A DNA stretch of 52,968 nucleotides from Ignavibacteriaceae bacterium (GTDB taxonomy: Bacteria; Bacteroidota; Ignavibacteria; Ignavibacteriales; Ignavibacteriaceae): positions 1 to 52,968 of the forward strand of contig JABDPB010000112.1 in NCBI GenBank assembly GCA_013042995.1. Direction: 5' to 3'. The number at the start of each line of letters is the position of its first letter. Within the stretch, counting starts at the first letter, position 1. The notes under the pieces are model-generated. The model was given only the letters and a program-made list of their open reading frames with translations, was not told the origin of the DNA and did no database searches. Below are positions 25,430 to 33,484 of the stretch, one piece after another. Both the position numbers and the translations under genes were made by a program.

Positions 25430-25969
25430 ATGAGACTAAAGTTGATTGATAAAAAAGTTTTAATGATCATATCCCAGAATAAATTTTGTGATGAAGAATA
25501 TATATCATCAAGACAAACACTCGAAAAATTCGGTATCGGTTGCGAGGTAGCTTCATCCACCCTTTGTCCAGCAATCGGTTTGGATGGAACAATTGTGATC
25601 CCAGATTTTCAAATTAAAAACCTGGATACAAGTGTTTACAATGCTCTTCTTTTAGTTGGTGGCGTTGGGTGTAGAGAATATTGGCATAACGAATTGATTC
25701 ACACTCTTCTTTATAATGCACATTCGAACGGAAAACTCTTGTGTGCTATTTGTCTTGCCCCCGTAATCCTAGCCAACGCGGGTCTGTTAAGAGGAAAAAG
25801 AGCTACTGCTCATCCATCCGCCTCAGATTATCTAAAGCTCAAGGGGGTAAAATACACATCAAGACCGGTTGAACATGAAAAAAACATTATAACTGCTAAT
25901 GGACCAGAAGGAACTAAAAACTTTGCTAATAAAATCAATGATCTTTTGGAGTGTCATACAACTCACTAA
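25430..25969 (+). CDS. DJ-1/PfpI family protein (179 aa)
   Basis: A class I glutamine-amidotransferase-like fold with the nucleophile-elbow Cys108 in GKLLCAICLAPVILANAGLL, then GKRATAHPS and a TANGPEGTKNFANKI end. The family includes chaperones, deglycase-like and protease-like proteins that respond to oxidants. No clear Shine-Dalgarno. The likely role is thiol or carbonyl stress defence. Confidence 0.85.
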   Translation: MRLKLIDKKVLMIISQNKFCDEEYISSRQTLEKFGIGCEVASSTLCPAIGLDGTIVIPDFQIKNLDTSVYNALLLVGGVGCREYWHNELIHTLLYNAHSNGKLLCAICLAPVILANAGLLRGKRATAHPSASDYLKLKGVKYTSRPVEHEKNIITANGPEGTKNFANKINDLLECHTTH

Positions 25970-25985
25970 AATATAAGAGAATAAA

Positions 25986-26831
25986 ATGCTAACCGAAGAG
26001 CAAAAAAAGCAAATCGAAATAGAGAATGGGAAAATAAACAGAGCATTAAATAATATCGAAAACAGAATTGTTGTATTCAGCGGAAAAGGAGGTGTGGGAA
26101 AAACCACTGTCAGTATAAACCTGGCTTGTGGACTTATATTAAAAGGGCATACGGCAGGGATCCTTGATGCTGATGTAACAGGACCCAACGTACCTAAAAT
26201 GCTGGGAGTTAGTGAACAACTAACTACATCAGACAACAGGATAATTCCTCAGAAAAAAAATGGTGTTGAAGTAGTGTCATTGGCAAGTATGGTACCCGAA
26301 GAACAAGCAATAATCTGGCGTGGACCATTGCGTTCGAAGTTATTGAATCAATTCATCGGTGATGTTGAATGGGGTAATTTGGATTTTTTGATAGCCGATC
26401 TTCCCCCGGGAACTGGCGATGAGGTTATAACAATGACTACTAAACTGAAGCCTGATATGGCGATAATTGTAACTACTCCTCAGGAGGTCTCTCTAATAGA
26501 TTCAAAAAGAGCTATTGCAATGGCAAAGAAAATGGAAATTCTCAACATCGGTCTGGTTGAAAATATGTCGGGTTTATTTTGCCCTAACTGTGGATGCAAT
26601 ATTGAATTATTTGGAAAAGGAGGAGGCAGTAAACAGGCTAAAGAGATGGGTGTAGAATTTTTAGGTTCTTTACCTATAGATATTGAAACAAGAAAAGCTG
26701 CAGATGAAGGTTATCCGATAGTCCTTCAAAATGATTCCACTGATATTTCGAATGCTATGATGAAAATTGTTGAAATGATTGAAAATATTAGTGTCGTTGG
26801 AGTGAATAGACCAAAAGTTTTGATAAAGTAA
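25986..26831 (+). CDS. Mrp/NBP35-family P-loop ATPase (Fe-S carrier)
   Basis: The deviant Walker A GKGGVGKTT (residues 33-41) and VLDADVTGPNVPKMLG-type segment are Mrp hallmarks. A C-terminal CPNCG motif supplies the cysteines that bridge a [4Fe-4S] cluster between two subunits. The family assembles or delivers Fe-S clusters to target proteins. In the anaerobe orp clusters, Mrp-type ATPases accompany NifX-like proteins, as they do here. Confidence 0.92.
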   Translation: MLTEEQKKQIEIENGKINRALNNIENRIVVFSGKGGVGKTTVSINLACGLILKGHTAGILDADVTGPNVPKMLGVSEQLTTSDNRIIPQKKNGVEVVSLASMVPEEQAIIWRGPLRSKLLNQFIGDVEWGNLDFLIADLPPGTGDEVITMTTKLKPDMAIIVTTPQEVSLIDSKRAIAMAKKMEILNIGLVENMSGLFCPNCGCNIELFGKGGGSKQAKEMGVEFLGSLPIDIETRKAADEGYPIVLQNDSTDISNAMMKIVEMIENISVVGVNRPKVLIK

Positions 26832-26947
26832 TTAGCAAAAGTGTGTTTATGAAACTACCAGTAACCGTTAGTAAACAGGTTGATATTAATAAAAATTGTT
26901 TGCTCTAGTAAGTATTTACTTGACAGTTATTATTAGGGAATTAAAAA

Positions 26948-27397
26948 ATGAAACAAATAATAAAAATCGGAATTATCATCTGCGATAGATATAAGGCCTG
27001 CACCGGGGGAAAATGTTTTAGAGCTATGAAAAACAAAGAAGGTGCATTCAGCATATATAAAGATATTAATAATCTCGAATTGGTTGGATACACAACTTGC
27101 GGTGAATGCCCGGGAGGAAATATCGAATACAGTCCGGAAGAAATGATAAAGAACGGTGCAGAAGTAATTCACTTCGCAACAGGCTTTGTTGTTGGTTATC
27201 CGCCCTGCCCGTATATAGATCACTTTAAGAAATTTATTGAAGAAAAATACAAAGTAAAAGTTGTTATTGGAACACATCCTATACCGCAAAAATATTATAT
27301 AACTCACAAAGCTTTGGGTACCTGGGATTCTAAGGAATGGAAAGAGTTCATTGAGCCAACACTAGTTGATGAGCAAATCCGGTCAGCGTATGATTAA
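26948..27397 (+). CDS. CGGC-domain protein (149 aa)
   Basis: A Cys-rich protein with an N-terminal ICDRYKACTGGKCFRAM and a central TTCGECPGGNIEY, with further cysteine in YPPCPYIDHF, which fits the CGGC domain family thought to bind a metal or cluster. The central motif here is CGECPGG and not CGGC. AGGGAATT lies before the ATG, and a TTGACA at 26920-26925 upstream might be an extra sigma-70 promoter. Function unknown. Confidence 0.8.
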   Translation: MKQIIKIGIIICDRYKACTGGKCFRAMKNKEGAFSIYKDINNLELVGYTTCGECPGGNIEYSPEEMIKNGAEVIHFATGFVVGYPPCPYIDHFKKFIEEKYKVKVVIGTHPIPQKYYITHKALGTWDSKEWKEFIEPTLVDEQIRSAYD

Positions 27398-27462
27398 TAG
27401 CAGTTTAAAAATGAAATAAAAAAAATAATTCATCAATCAAATTCAATAAGGATCTTATCTAA

Positions 27463-27723
27463 ATGAAGAATTTAGAATTACCTATTCCAATTCATAGATT
27501 AGCTTATCTTCAAGCATATCTGTATCAAGTTTTTACATTAGATAATAATTGTAAAAAGAACTTTGACAACACAAAATGGTATTTGAAGGAAAAACATACA
27601 GATGAGGAAGTGAATTCAACAATTGATTTTTTTAAAGGTATTGGATTAAAATGTGATTGTGATATCATAAACAAATTTGACTTGAGAGAAATATCGACGG
27701 AAATTTTACATGCTCACAACTAG
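27463..27723 (+). CDS. DUF2695-like small protein (86 aa)
   Basis: AAGGATC precedes the ATG. The C-terminal half (STIDFFKGIGLKCDCDIINKF) matches DUF2695, whose CDC pair is conserved. Such proteins often sit with redox or metal genes but have no known function. Spacing fits membership of the P2 transcription unit. Confidence 0.6.
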   Translation: MKNLELPIPIHRLAYLQAYLYQVFTLDNNCKKNFDNTKWYLKEKHTDEEVNSTIDFFKGIGLKCDCDIINKFDLREISTEILHAHN

Positions 27724-27808
27724 GAATGTAAATAATAAATTTTCAAGATGAACACACTTTTGTGTACAAAATAATAAACAATAAAAATAATTTGGGAAAA
27801 ATATTAAA

Positions 27809-28162
27809 ATGAAAGTATTATTAGCAACCAATGGCAAAACCTTGGAAAGTAAAATTGCTAAACGATTTGGGCACGCAAATTATTATCTGATTTATGATAA
27901 TGAATCGAAGGAAATGGAAGCCAGGATTAATCTTGGACATGATGATAATCATTCAAGTTTAATTGATTTAGCTAATGAGGGTGTTAAAAATTTTATAGTT
28001 GGTAATATTGGACCTAATGCATTTAGTGTTTTGAACCAAGAAAATTGTAAAGTCTATTTAGCAAGAAAACATGAAGCTGAAGAAGCACTAGGAAAGTTTT
28101 TTAAGAATGAGCTGGAAAAACTTACAAAACCCACATTAAATAGAAGTATTGAAGTTCACTAG
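27809..28162 (+). CDS. NifX/NifB-domain protein (dinitrogenase Fe-Mo cofactor biosynthesis fold, 117 aa)
   Basis: The RFGHANYYLIYDNESK segment and NFIVGNIGPNAFSVLNQENCKVYLA are the two conserved parts of the NifX/NafY/VnfY fold, which binds metal-cluster precursors. No nitrogenase gene is present. Stand-alone members in anaerobes, such as the orange protein, carry mixed-metal clusters. It has its own Shine-Dalgarno (GGGAAAA). Confidence 0.85.
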   Translation: MKVLLATNGKTLESKIAKRFGHANYYLIYDNESKEMEARINLGHDDNHSSLIDLANEGVKNFIVGNIGPNAFSVLNQENCKVYLARKHEAEEALGKFFKNELEKLTKPTLNRSIEVH

Positions 28163-28230
28163 TGGATTAAGGAAATGGTTATCTTAACTATTGCGTTAAT
28201 AAATTAAACTTTATCTAGTCCTCTTTTAAT

Positions 28231-29391
28231 TTGAAAAAATCTATTCAGACTGAAAAAATAATTACAATATCAGCAGCTCATTTTTTTCATGATATTTACA
28301 CCGCCTTTCTGGCACCGATGCTTCCATTGTTAATCACGAAGTTTGGAATCTCTTTATCAGTTGCTGGATTACTAGATGTAGTTAGAAGAATTCCCTCCTT
28401 ATTTAACCCCTTTATTGGGTTGCTCGCTGATAAGATTTGTATGAAGTATCTGGTCATAGTTACACCTGGGATCACTGCAATAACTATGAGCTTGCTTGGC
28501 ACATCACCCTCATATACTATACTATTCATTTTGTTATTTGTTACTGGAATAAGTTCAGCTCTGTTTCATATTCCTTCTCCTGTGATGATAAAAAATTTTT
28601 CAGGTGTTAAAACAGGAACAGGAATGAGTATTTTTATGTTTGGAGGAGAATTAGCAAGAACATTAGGTCCGTTACTAATTACGGCTGCCCTTTCTATTTG
28701 GGGATTGGAGGGGTCTTACCGTGTTATGCCCATTGGTATAATTGCATCGATTGTTCTATTCTTCAAATTGAAGGATGTATCATCACTTAATAGTAAGAAC
28801 AATAAAAGAAAAGTAAAAGGTGCTAGAGAAACGATCAAAGAATTGATCCCATTCTTTTTATTTGTCATAGGTTTTCAATTGTTTAGAGGTGGGATGAAAT
28901 CGGCATTAACACTTTATCTGCCAACATATTTAATAGGAAGCGGCGAATCTTTATGGATGGCAGGAATTTCACTGTCAGTTTTACAGTTTGCAGGTGTTGC
29001 CGGTACATTTGGAGCGGGGTATATTTCTGATAAAATAGGTCATAGAAATTTGTTGCTTATTACAGCAATCACTAGCCCTCTGGTAATGTGGGCATTTATT
29101 ACTTCTAATACTGTTACAATGATTCCACTTTTAATTATTATGGGATTCCTGCTTTTTGCTTCCGGACCGGTCATATTAGCACTTGTACAGGAGACCAACA
29201 CAGAACGACCGGCTTTTATAAATAGTATTTATATGTCTATTAGTTTTGGGATCAATTCTTTAATGGTGTTGATTGTAGGAATATTAGGTGATAAGATTGG
29301 GCTTGAGTTAACCTATCAAATTTGTGCAGTGCTGGCATTCGTATCAATACCTTTTATTTTTATTTTACCTAAAAAGCAGGTTGAAAAATAA
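28231..29391 (+). CDS. major facilitator superfamily transporter (386 aa)
   Basis: Twelve predicted helices. The loop between helices 2 and 3 (NPFIGLLADKICMK) has the MFS G-x-x-x-D-R/K pattern, and a second copy (GYISDKIGHRN) lies in the other half. The start is read as TTG at 28231, which has no good ribosome binding site, so the true start may lie further in. The substrate is unknown. It resembles the FsmR/Fsr-like fosmidomycin-resistance subgroup in overall pattern. Confidence 0.8.
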   Translation: MKKSIQTEKIITISAAHFFHDIYTAFLAPMLPLLITKFGISLSVAGLLDVVRRIPSLFNPFIGLLADKICMKYLVIVTPGITAITMSLLGTSPSYTILFILLFVTGISSALFHIPSPVMIKNFSGVKTGTGMSIFMFGGELARTLGPLLITAALSIWGLEGSYRVMPIGIIASIVLFFKLKDVSSLNSKNNKRKVKGARETIKELIPFFLFVIGFQLFRGGMKSALTLYLPTYLIGSGESLWMAGISLSVLQFAGVAGTFGAGYISDKIGHRNLLLITAITSPLVMWAFITSNTVTMIPLLIIMGFLLFASGPVILALVQETNTERPAFINSIYMSISFGINSLMVLIVGILGDKIGLELTYQICAVLAFVSIPFIFILPKKQVEK

Positions 29392-29446
29392 TTATTCAAC
29401 GATAAATTAGATAGTGTGATCATACCTTTAATAAATTGCTTAGTTT

Positions 29447-29462
29447 GTATTATATCTGCAAA
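29447..29462. promoter_or_regulatory. distal activator site of promoter P3
   Basis: GTATT-ATATCT-GCAAA, a weak match, lies exactly 31 bp centre to centre from the proximal site. Confidence 0.4.
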
Positions 29463-29477
29463 TTAAAATGCAAAACT

Positions 29478-29493
29478 GTTGCAGCCCTGCGAC
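29478..29493. promoter_or_regulatory. proximal activator site of promoter P3
   Basis: GTTGC-AGCCCT-GCGAC, centred 95.5 bp upstream of the -24 box at 29581. Confidence 0.6.
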
Positions 29494-29580
29494 ACTATTA
29501 CAAATCTTTTCCTATTCCTTTAAAATTAAAAAACACCCTATCTACTTGCAAAATAATCAATTACTTAACTTATCTGATTA

Positions 29581-29596
29581 TGGCAGACTAATTGTC
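29581..29596 (+). promoter_or_regulatory. sigma-54 promoter P3
   Basis: TGGCAG-ACTAA-TTGTC has sigma-54 spacing. It should drive 29737 and 30161, with a leader of about 130 bases. Confidence 0.65.
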
Positions 29597-29736
29597 TTAG
29601 AGATATTAGTGTGATAAGCTTAATAGAAGCAAGAGCAGATAGAGCAGGCTGGAAACCTATGGCGTAACCAGTTTAATTGTTTCTACTTGTCTCTTAACTA
29701 TAATAAATATTAAAACAAATTAAGGAGGTTATAATC

Positions 29737-29931
29737 ATGGAAACGAAAAGGGAAGAAAAAAAACCGGTATTGGGTCATGGCATATATCATCCAGGTGCTC
29801 GCCCAATGCAAGTTTACGTTGCTGAGGATCGTTGCTGGTGGCTGTGTGACAAAGGCATAGACCCGAAAAAGGATCTAATGAAACAGGGTTGCTGGCGTTG
29901 CAAAGACCTGGCCTTCACCCGTAACGATTAG
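29737..29931 (+). CDS. small Cys/Trp-rich protein (64 aa)
   Basis: TAAGGAGGTT precedes the ATG, a strong ribosome binding site. Two cysteine pairs, DRCWWLC (Cys33, Cys37) and GCWRC (Cys52, Cys55), could bind zinc or a cluster, and the three Trp next to them are unusual. I do not recognise a family. It is the first gene after sigma-54 promoter P3. Confidence 0.75.
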   Translation: METKREEKKPVLGHGIYHPGARPMQVYVAEDRCWWLCDKGIDPKKDLMKQGCWRCKDLAFTRND

Positions 29932-30160
29932 TAAACAATTTAAGCTTGAAAGGTGAAAGGTATATTGTTTTTTATAGTTACAGAGGATAACTGTATCTGG
30001 ACAGCAGCTTCAGATTATCAGGGTGGTTGCTGCAATCAACATTTAATTGTTTGTTTAGTGCTATAACTTACAAAACAGATTGAAGATAGGAAATATGGTA
30101 GGAAATAATCTACCAATTAACAACAAATTAAAATCAAAAAGAGAATGAGCATTATCAAAG

Positions 30161-30520
30161 ATGAGAAGGATTGCAATAACAGTATTTCATGAACGGGTTG
30201 CTCCCAGGTTGGATTCTGCAGATAACTTAATTTTGGTTACTGTAGATAATGGAAAAATTAAGTCAAGGGAGTTAGTTCTGTTAAGAGAAAAAGATCCTCT
30301 AAGGAAAGTTGATGTGATATTTAAAATAAAACCTGATTTATTAATCTGTGGTTGGCTAACAAAGATGTGTGAATATAAATTGAGACACAGTAATATAAAA
30401 CTTATACCTTGGGTTCAGGGAAATGTTGAGAATATTTTATCTCTTTGTTTAGAGAATACCGTAATTGAAGGCAGTTACTATGCTGATAAAACACTTTCAG
30501 AGCTTTATTCTGTAAAATAG
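30161..30520 (+). CDS. NifX/NifB-domain protein, RLDSAD subtype (119 aa)
   Basis: The start AITVFHERVAPRLDSADNLILVTVDNGKI and the LICGWLTKMCEYKL and IPWVQGNVENIL segments place it in the dinitrogenase cofactor fold. It pairs closely with the gene at 31353 (VAPRLDSAD versus ISSRLDSAD, LICGWLTKMCE versus LICGGLTQLCD). Cys in the ICG and LC/MC positions is shared and may bind metal. The two copies are driven by separate sigma-54 promoters, P3 and P4. Confidence 0.8.
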   Translation: MRRIAITVFHERVAPRLDSADNLILVTVDNGKIKSRELVLLREKDPLRKVDVIFKIKPDLLICGWLTKMCEYKLRHSNIKLIPWVQGNVENILSLCLENTVIEGSYYADKTLSELYSVK

Positions 30521-30781
30521 CAAGTATAAATGATTCTATTCTGCTTCATAAAATTTAAATGCAGGGGGTAAGAGTTTCGAGATAGCAGTGAATAATATAG
30601 GCACACCTAAGGGGATTAAAACCTTTTCAAACTCACTCGGTAACTAATCTTATTAAATCCATCATAACATGAGCTCGCGCTGCAGGTTACGCATATAATT
30701 AAATATCTCTTTATAGAATTGGTTTGACTTTAGTAAGAATTATATTTTTTCTTAAGGATGAAATCCCCCAACGCTTAGAAC

Positions 30782-30797
30782 GTCTCATTTCCGCAAC
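30782..30797. promoter_or_regulatory. distal activator site of promoter P4
   Basis: GTCTC-ATTTCC-GCAAC, 32 bp centre to centre from the proximal site. Confidence 0.6.
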
Positions 30798-30813
30798 ACA
30801 CATAATATTTAAA

Positions 30814-30829
30814 GCTTCCACTGTGCAAC
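30814..30829. promoter_or_regulatory. proximal activator site of promoter P4
   Basis: GCTTC-CACTGT-GCAAC, centred 91.5 bp upstream of the -24 box at 30913, the same distance as in P1. Confidence 0.55.
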
Positions 30830-30912
30830 AGGCTCCAAAACACAGAAAGCTGTTTTCATTAAATAATATGTAAAAAAACACAATTTTGAATTATCATAAT
30901 CAGTTTACAAGG

Positions 30913-30928
30913 TGGTATGTTACTTGAA
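30913..30928 (+). promoter_or_regulatory. sigma-54 promoter P4
   Basis: TGGTAT-GTTAC-TTGAA keeps the GG and the downstream G at sigma-54 spacing. It lies 37 bases before the ATG at 30966 and may drive genes up to 34739. Confidence 0.65.
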
Positions 30929-30965
30929 ACCGCATTAAACAGGAATTAAACCTAAATGTTTAAAT

Positions 30966-31325
30966 ATGATTTTTAAAGGAACAAATATAGTATTAGGTAC
31001 CTGGTTAATTATATCAGATCTATCAATTTTTTCATCTGTATGGGTTAAAATGAATAACATGCTTGTAGGCGTATTCGCAGCTATTATAGGAGCTGCACTG
31101 ATGAACAAAAAATTATGGGTTGGTTGGATGACAGTAATTCTTGGTTACTGGTTAGTTATGTCAATATTTATTCCCTGTACAGCTTCAGGCAACTTATGCA
31201 TATGGAACACTTTAATTGTCGGGACCCTGTTGGTAATGGGTGGATTGAGCTTGCGGGCAGTTAAACCTTACAAATCAAAAAACTTATTTGCTCACTTGAA
31301 AAGCCGGGATAACAGAATAACATAA
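30966..31325 (+). CDS. SPW-like small membrane protein (119 aa)
   Basis: Four hydrophobic helices in two repeats. Each repeat opens on a GTWLIISDLSIF- or GYWLVMSIFIPC-type segment and ends with WVKMNNMLVGVFAAIIG or CIWNTLIVGTLLVMG. This is the SPW arrangement and parallels the gene at 19392. A Cys pair (PCTASGNLC) sits between repeats. First gene after promoter P4. Function unknown. Confidence 0.65.
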   Translation: MIFKGTNIVLGTWLIISDLSIFSSVWVKMNNMLVGVFAAIIGAALMNKKLWVGWMTVILGYWLVMSIFIPCTASGNLCIWNTLIVGTLLVMGGLSLRAVKPYKSKNLFAHLKSRDNRIT

Positions 31326-31352
31326 ATTAATTAAATAAATCGTAGTTTTTCA

Positions 31353-31691
31353 ATGAAAAGAATAGCACTATCAACCTTTAATAACCGAATCTCGTCGCGT
31401 CTTGATTCGGCTGATGAGATACAAATTCTAACCCTTAAAGATAAACTAGTTAAAAAGACTGAAACTATTAGAATCATTCCCAGCAGCCCGCTGGATAAAA
31501 TTCAACAAATTCTTGAGCTTAATCCGGATGTACTCATCTGTGGTGGACTAACACAATTGTGTGATAGCAAATTGAAAAATTCAAAAATAAATGTAATACC
31601 GTGGGTAAAAGGAAATACAGAAGAAGTTTTAAAAGAGTTTATAGAAGGCAGACTTTCTGAAACAGAATTAACAAGTGAAAAAATAAATTGA
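31353..31691 (+). CDS. NifX/NifB-domain protein, RLDSAD subtype (112 aa)
   Basis: ALSTFNNRISSRLDSADEIQILTLKDKLV opens the NifX-like fold, and VLICGGLTQLCDSKL and VIPWVKGNTEEVLKEF follow. It is the close relative of the protein at 30161. The conserved ICGG and LC cysteines may hold a metal. It sits between the SPW-like gene and a zinc-ribbon gene behind promoter P4. Confidence 0.8.
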   Translation: MKRIALSTFNNRISSRLDSADEIQILTLKDKLVKKTETIRIIPSSPLDKIQQILELNPDVLICGGLTQLCDSKLKNSKINVIPWVKGNTEEVLKEFIEGRLSETELTSEKIN

Positions 31692-31715
31692 TTTAGAATG
31701 ATAGGAGTAATACAA

Positions 31716-31907
31716 ATGGACAAAAGAAATTTCAAATGTTTTGACTGCGGCTATACCTGGGATGTTGAATATGGAATTCCGAGACCAATTGAATGCCCGG
31801 AATGTAAAAGTACAAACATACATAGAGAAGAAAATAATGAGAACAGGAAATATAATCGCAACAGAAGAAGGCAAAGACAGAGAAATCTTAGCAGGAAACG
31901 GAATTAA
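31716..31907 (+). CDS. zinc-ribbon protein with a basic tail (63 aa)
   Basis: The ATG at 31716 follows AGGAG with eight bases of spacing. The ribbon cysteines are Cys8/Cys11 (CFDC) and Cys27/Cys30 (CPEC). The C-terminal third is almost entirely Arg/Asn/Lys (RKYNRNRRRQRQRN), suited to nucleic-acid binding. Its 3' end overlaps the start of the next ORF in a different frame. The function is unknown. Confidence 0.7.
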   Translation: MDKRNFKCFDCGYTWDVEYGIPRPIECPECKSTNIHREENNENRKYNRNRRRQRQRNLSRKRN

Positions 31908-32391
31908 TGCTAAAACAACAACAGGATTTCTTTTCTGTCCGCGTTGTGGTTTAAGAAAACCAAAAGATAAAGGTTCAAAGTACTGCCCTAATTGTGGCAG
32001 TAAAATGATTGAAGAAGGGCCACTTCCCTATGTTCCGAGATCAACTATGAACAAAAAGGACGAACATAAAAATAGAATAAAGGAAGGAAACGTTATGAAC
32101 AGGAGTGATTCAATTTATGGGCTGATGCAGCAAAACAAATTTAATAAAAACAAAAATGGTTTAAGCAGCATTTCAGCTGTTGAAAAAGCAGACATTGGTG
32201 AATATGAAAATGCAATAGATGAATTTACAGAGATAATCAGCTTAAATCCTAAAGATGCAAATTCATACTTTGCCAGAGCAACAGTAAAAGTTAAGATAGG
32301 CGACATTGAAGGAGCAAGGTTGGATTTTAAAATGAGCGAAATGTGTCATCGGACAAGCAATTTAGGTTTCGAAAATTATCCCTTAGTGTGA
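31837..32391 (+). CDS. zinc-ribbon plus TPR protein (about 184 aa)
   Basis: The start is uncertain; I chose the ATG at 31837, which overlaps the previous gene by 71 bases. A zinc ribbon with Cys34/Cys37 (CPRC) and Cys50/Cys53 (CPNC) is followed by a polar linker. A TPR-like pair of helices comes next (KADIGEYENAIDEFTEIISLNPKDANSYFARATVKVKIGDIEGARLDF). Such proteins act as protein-protein scaffolds. It belongs to the P4 gene set. Confidence 0.65.
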   Translation: MRTGNIIATEEGKDREILAGNGINAKTTTGFLFCPRCGLRKPKDKGSKYCPNCGSKMIEEGPLPYVPRSTMNKKDEHKNRIKEGNVMNRSDSIYGLMQQNKFNKNKNGLSSISAVEKADIGEYENAIDEFTEIISLNPKDANSYFARATVKVKIGDIEGARLDFKMSEMCHRTSNLGFENYPLV

Positions 32392-32443
32392 AACTGTTGA
32401 TGGATGGAAGGAAATGGCTGCTAAAATTTAAAGGATAACAAAA

Positions 32444-32794
32444 ATGAAAAATAAATTAGAGCAAGTACAGCGCGTCATATGTGATCTTAAAAAGGAACTA
32501 CCAGCGCAAATAATAGCTTTTCAAAAATTTCTTGCAGCATCTGAAAAGCCATCAGTACTAGGCACCAAACAAAAAGAACTTATTAGCGTTGCATTATCAA
32601 TCTGTGCGCAATGCGAATGGTGTATTGCATTTCATGTTAAAAATGCTTTTGCAGCTGGTGCAACCAGGAGCGAAATACTAGATGCTTCAAGTCTTGCTGT
32701 TTTAATGCACGGCGGACCAGCTTTAATGTATATGATTCCTTTACTGGAAGCATTGGCTGAATTTGAACCAGCAGCAGAAAAAGTTGAAGCATAA
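32444..32794 (+). CDS. carboxymuconolactone decarboxylase/AhpD-like protein (116 aa)
   Basis: The CAQCEWCIAFHVKNAFAAGATRSEI stretch contains the AhpD-type redox pair Cys57-x-x-Cys60 and His64, preceded by ELISVALSI. Family members are peroxidase reductases or ring decarboxylases; without pathway genes the redox role is more likely. It lies in the P4 gene set with other thiol and metal proteins. Confidence 0.85.
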   Translation: MKNKLEQVQRVICDLKKELPAQIIAFQKFLAASEKPSVLGTKQKELISVALSICAQCEWCIAFHVKNAFAAGATRSEILDASSLAVLMHGGPALMYMIPLLEALAEFEPAAEKVEA

Positions 32795-32828
32795 ACTAAA
32801 TAATTGAATAAACTTAAAGGAGAAAGTC

Positions 32829-33065
32829 ATGATACATACCTGTTATCATATAGTATCAAATCATAAAAATAAATACGTTAGAACATTAGAAGATGTTCAA
32901 ACAAGGATAGATAATCTGCAAACAAGAGGAGAACAGAACATAAAAGTTTTCCAGGTATTTACAGTTCAGGATTTTGAAGTAGATGCAACTCGTTTGAAAG
33001 AAGTGCAAATTCCACTTAAAGAAATCACTTATAACCGCGATCTGGTTGATACTGCAATGTTGTAG
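32829..33065 (+). CDS. small conserved protein (78 aa), paralogue of 25113-25343
   Basis: AAAGGAGAAAG precedes the ATG. It begins MIHTCYHIVSNHKNKYVRTL and aligns end to end with the 76-residue protein at 25113, sharing the HTCYH opening, the YVRTLE(D/E)VQ helix and the IPL-(K/D)-(E/D)-I end. The function is unknown, and the shared Cys/His opening suggests metal binding. Confidence 0.7.
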   Translation: MIHTCYHIVSNHKNKYVRTLEDVQTRIDNLQTRGEQNIKVFQVFTVQDFEVDATRLKEVQIPLKEITYNRDLVDTAML

Positions 33066-33117
33066 AGTTTTTATTAACACTTTGCTGACTAAATAATGAT
33101 AAAGAAAGGAGTTGGGA

Positions 33118-33480
33118 ATGAAAATCGCTGTCGAAACAACCGATGGAGTTAAACTTGATTCTCCCTTTAGTCTTCTGCAGAATTTTATTGTTTATGAAGT
33201 GGATGATAAAAACAAACCGAAAGATTTCTCTTTTGCCGGTTCTAAGACTGGCAACAAAAGACAAATACGGGTTATAGGAAGAATAAGTGATGCCCAAAAT
33301 ATGTTTAAAGAAATAGGTGATTGTTCAACAGTTATATCCCATAGCTTAGATAGAAAAATGTTGAACACACTTAAGAGATCAGGAGTTGAAGTTTACATAA
33401 CCTTTAAGAATAAAATTGAAGATGCGATCGGGCAGTATTTTAGAGATAAAATGATTCACGAATTTGTTGGAAATAATTAG
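33118..33480 (+). CDS. NifX/NifB-domain protein (about 120 aa)
   Basis: The ATG at 33118 follows AAAGGAG; an upstream TTG at 33112 is less likely. The start MKIAVETTDGVKLDSPFSLLQNFIVYEVDDKN and the later CSTVISHSLDRKMLNTLKRSGVEVYITF segment follow the NifX fold, although the canonical RFG loop is replaced by LDSPFSLLQ. Fourth such gene in the block. It is directly upstream of a radical SAM gene, an arrangement found in anaerobe clusters. Confidence 0.75.
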   Translation: MKIAVETTDGVKLDSPFSLLQNFIVYEVDDKNKPKDFSFAGSKTGNKRQIRVIGRISDAQNMFKEIGDCSTVISHSLDRKMLNTLKRSGVEVYITFKNKIEDAIGQYFRDKMIHEFVGNN

Positions 33481-33484
33481 GGCT

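Larger units (their letters stand above)
29392..29736. other. intergenic regulatory region of promoter P3
   Basis: 345 bases without a convincing ORF. It contains the activator site pair (29447-29462 and 29478-29493) and sigma-54 promoter P3, listed separately. Confidence 0.6.
30521..30965. other. intergenic regulatory region of promoter P4
   Basis: 445 bases without a supported ORF. The right half holds two activator sites and sigma-54 promoter P4. The left 250 bases show nothing recognisable. Confidence 0.6.

Noticed and set aside
29953..30066. 37-codon GTG ORF with TEDNC and GGCC cysteines after the 64-aa Cys/Trp protein
   Set aside because: There is a faint likeness to the upstream protein, but no ribosome binding site and too short to support; possibly a decayed copy.
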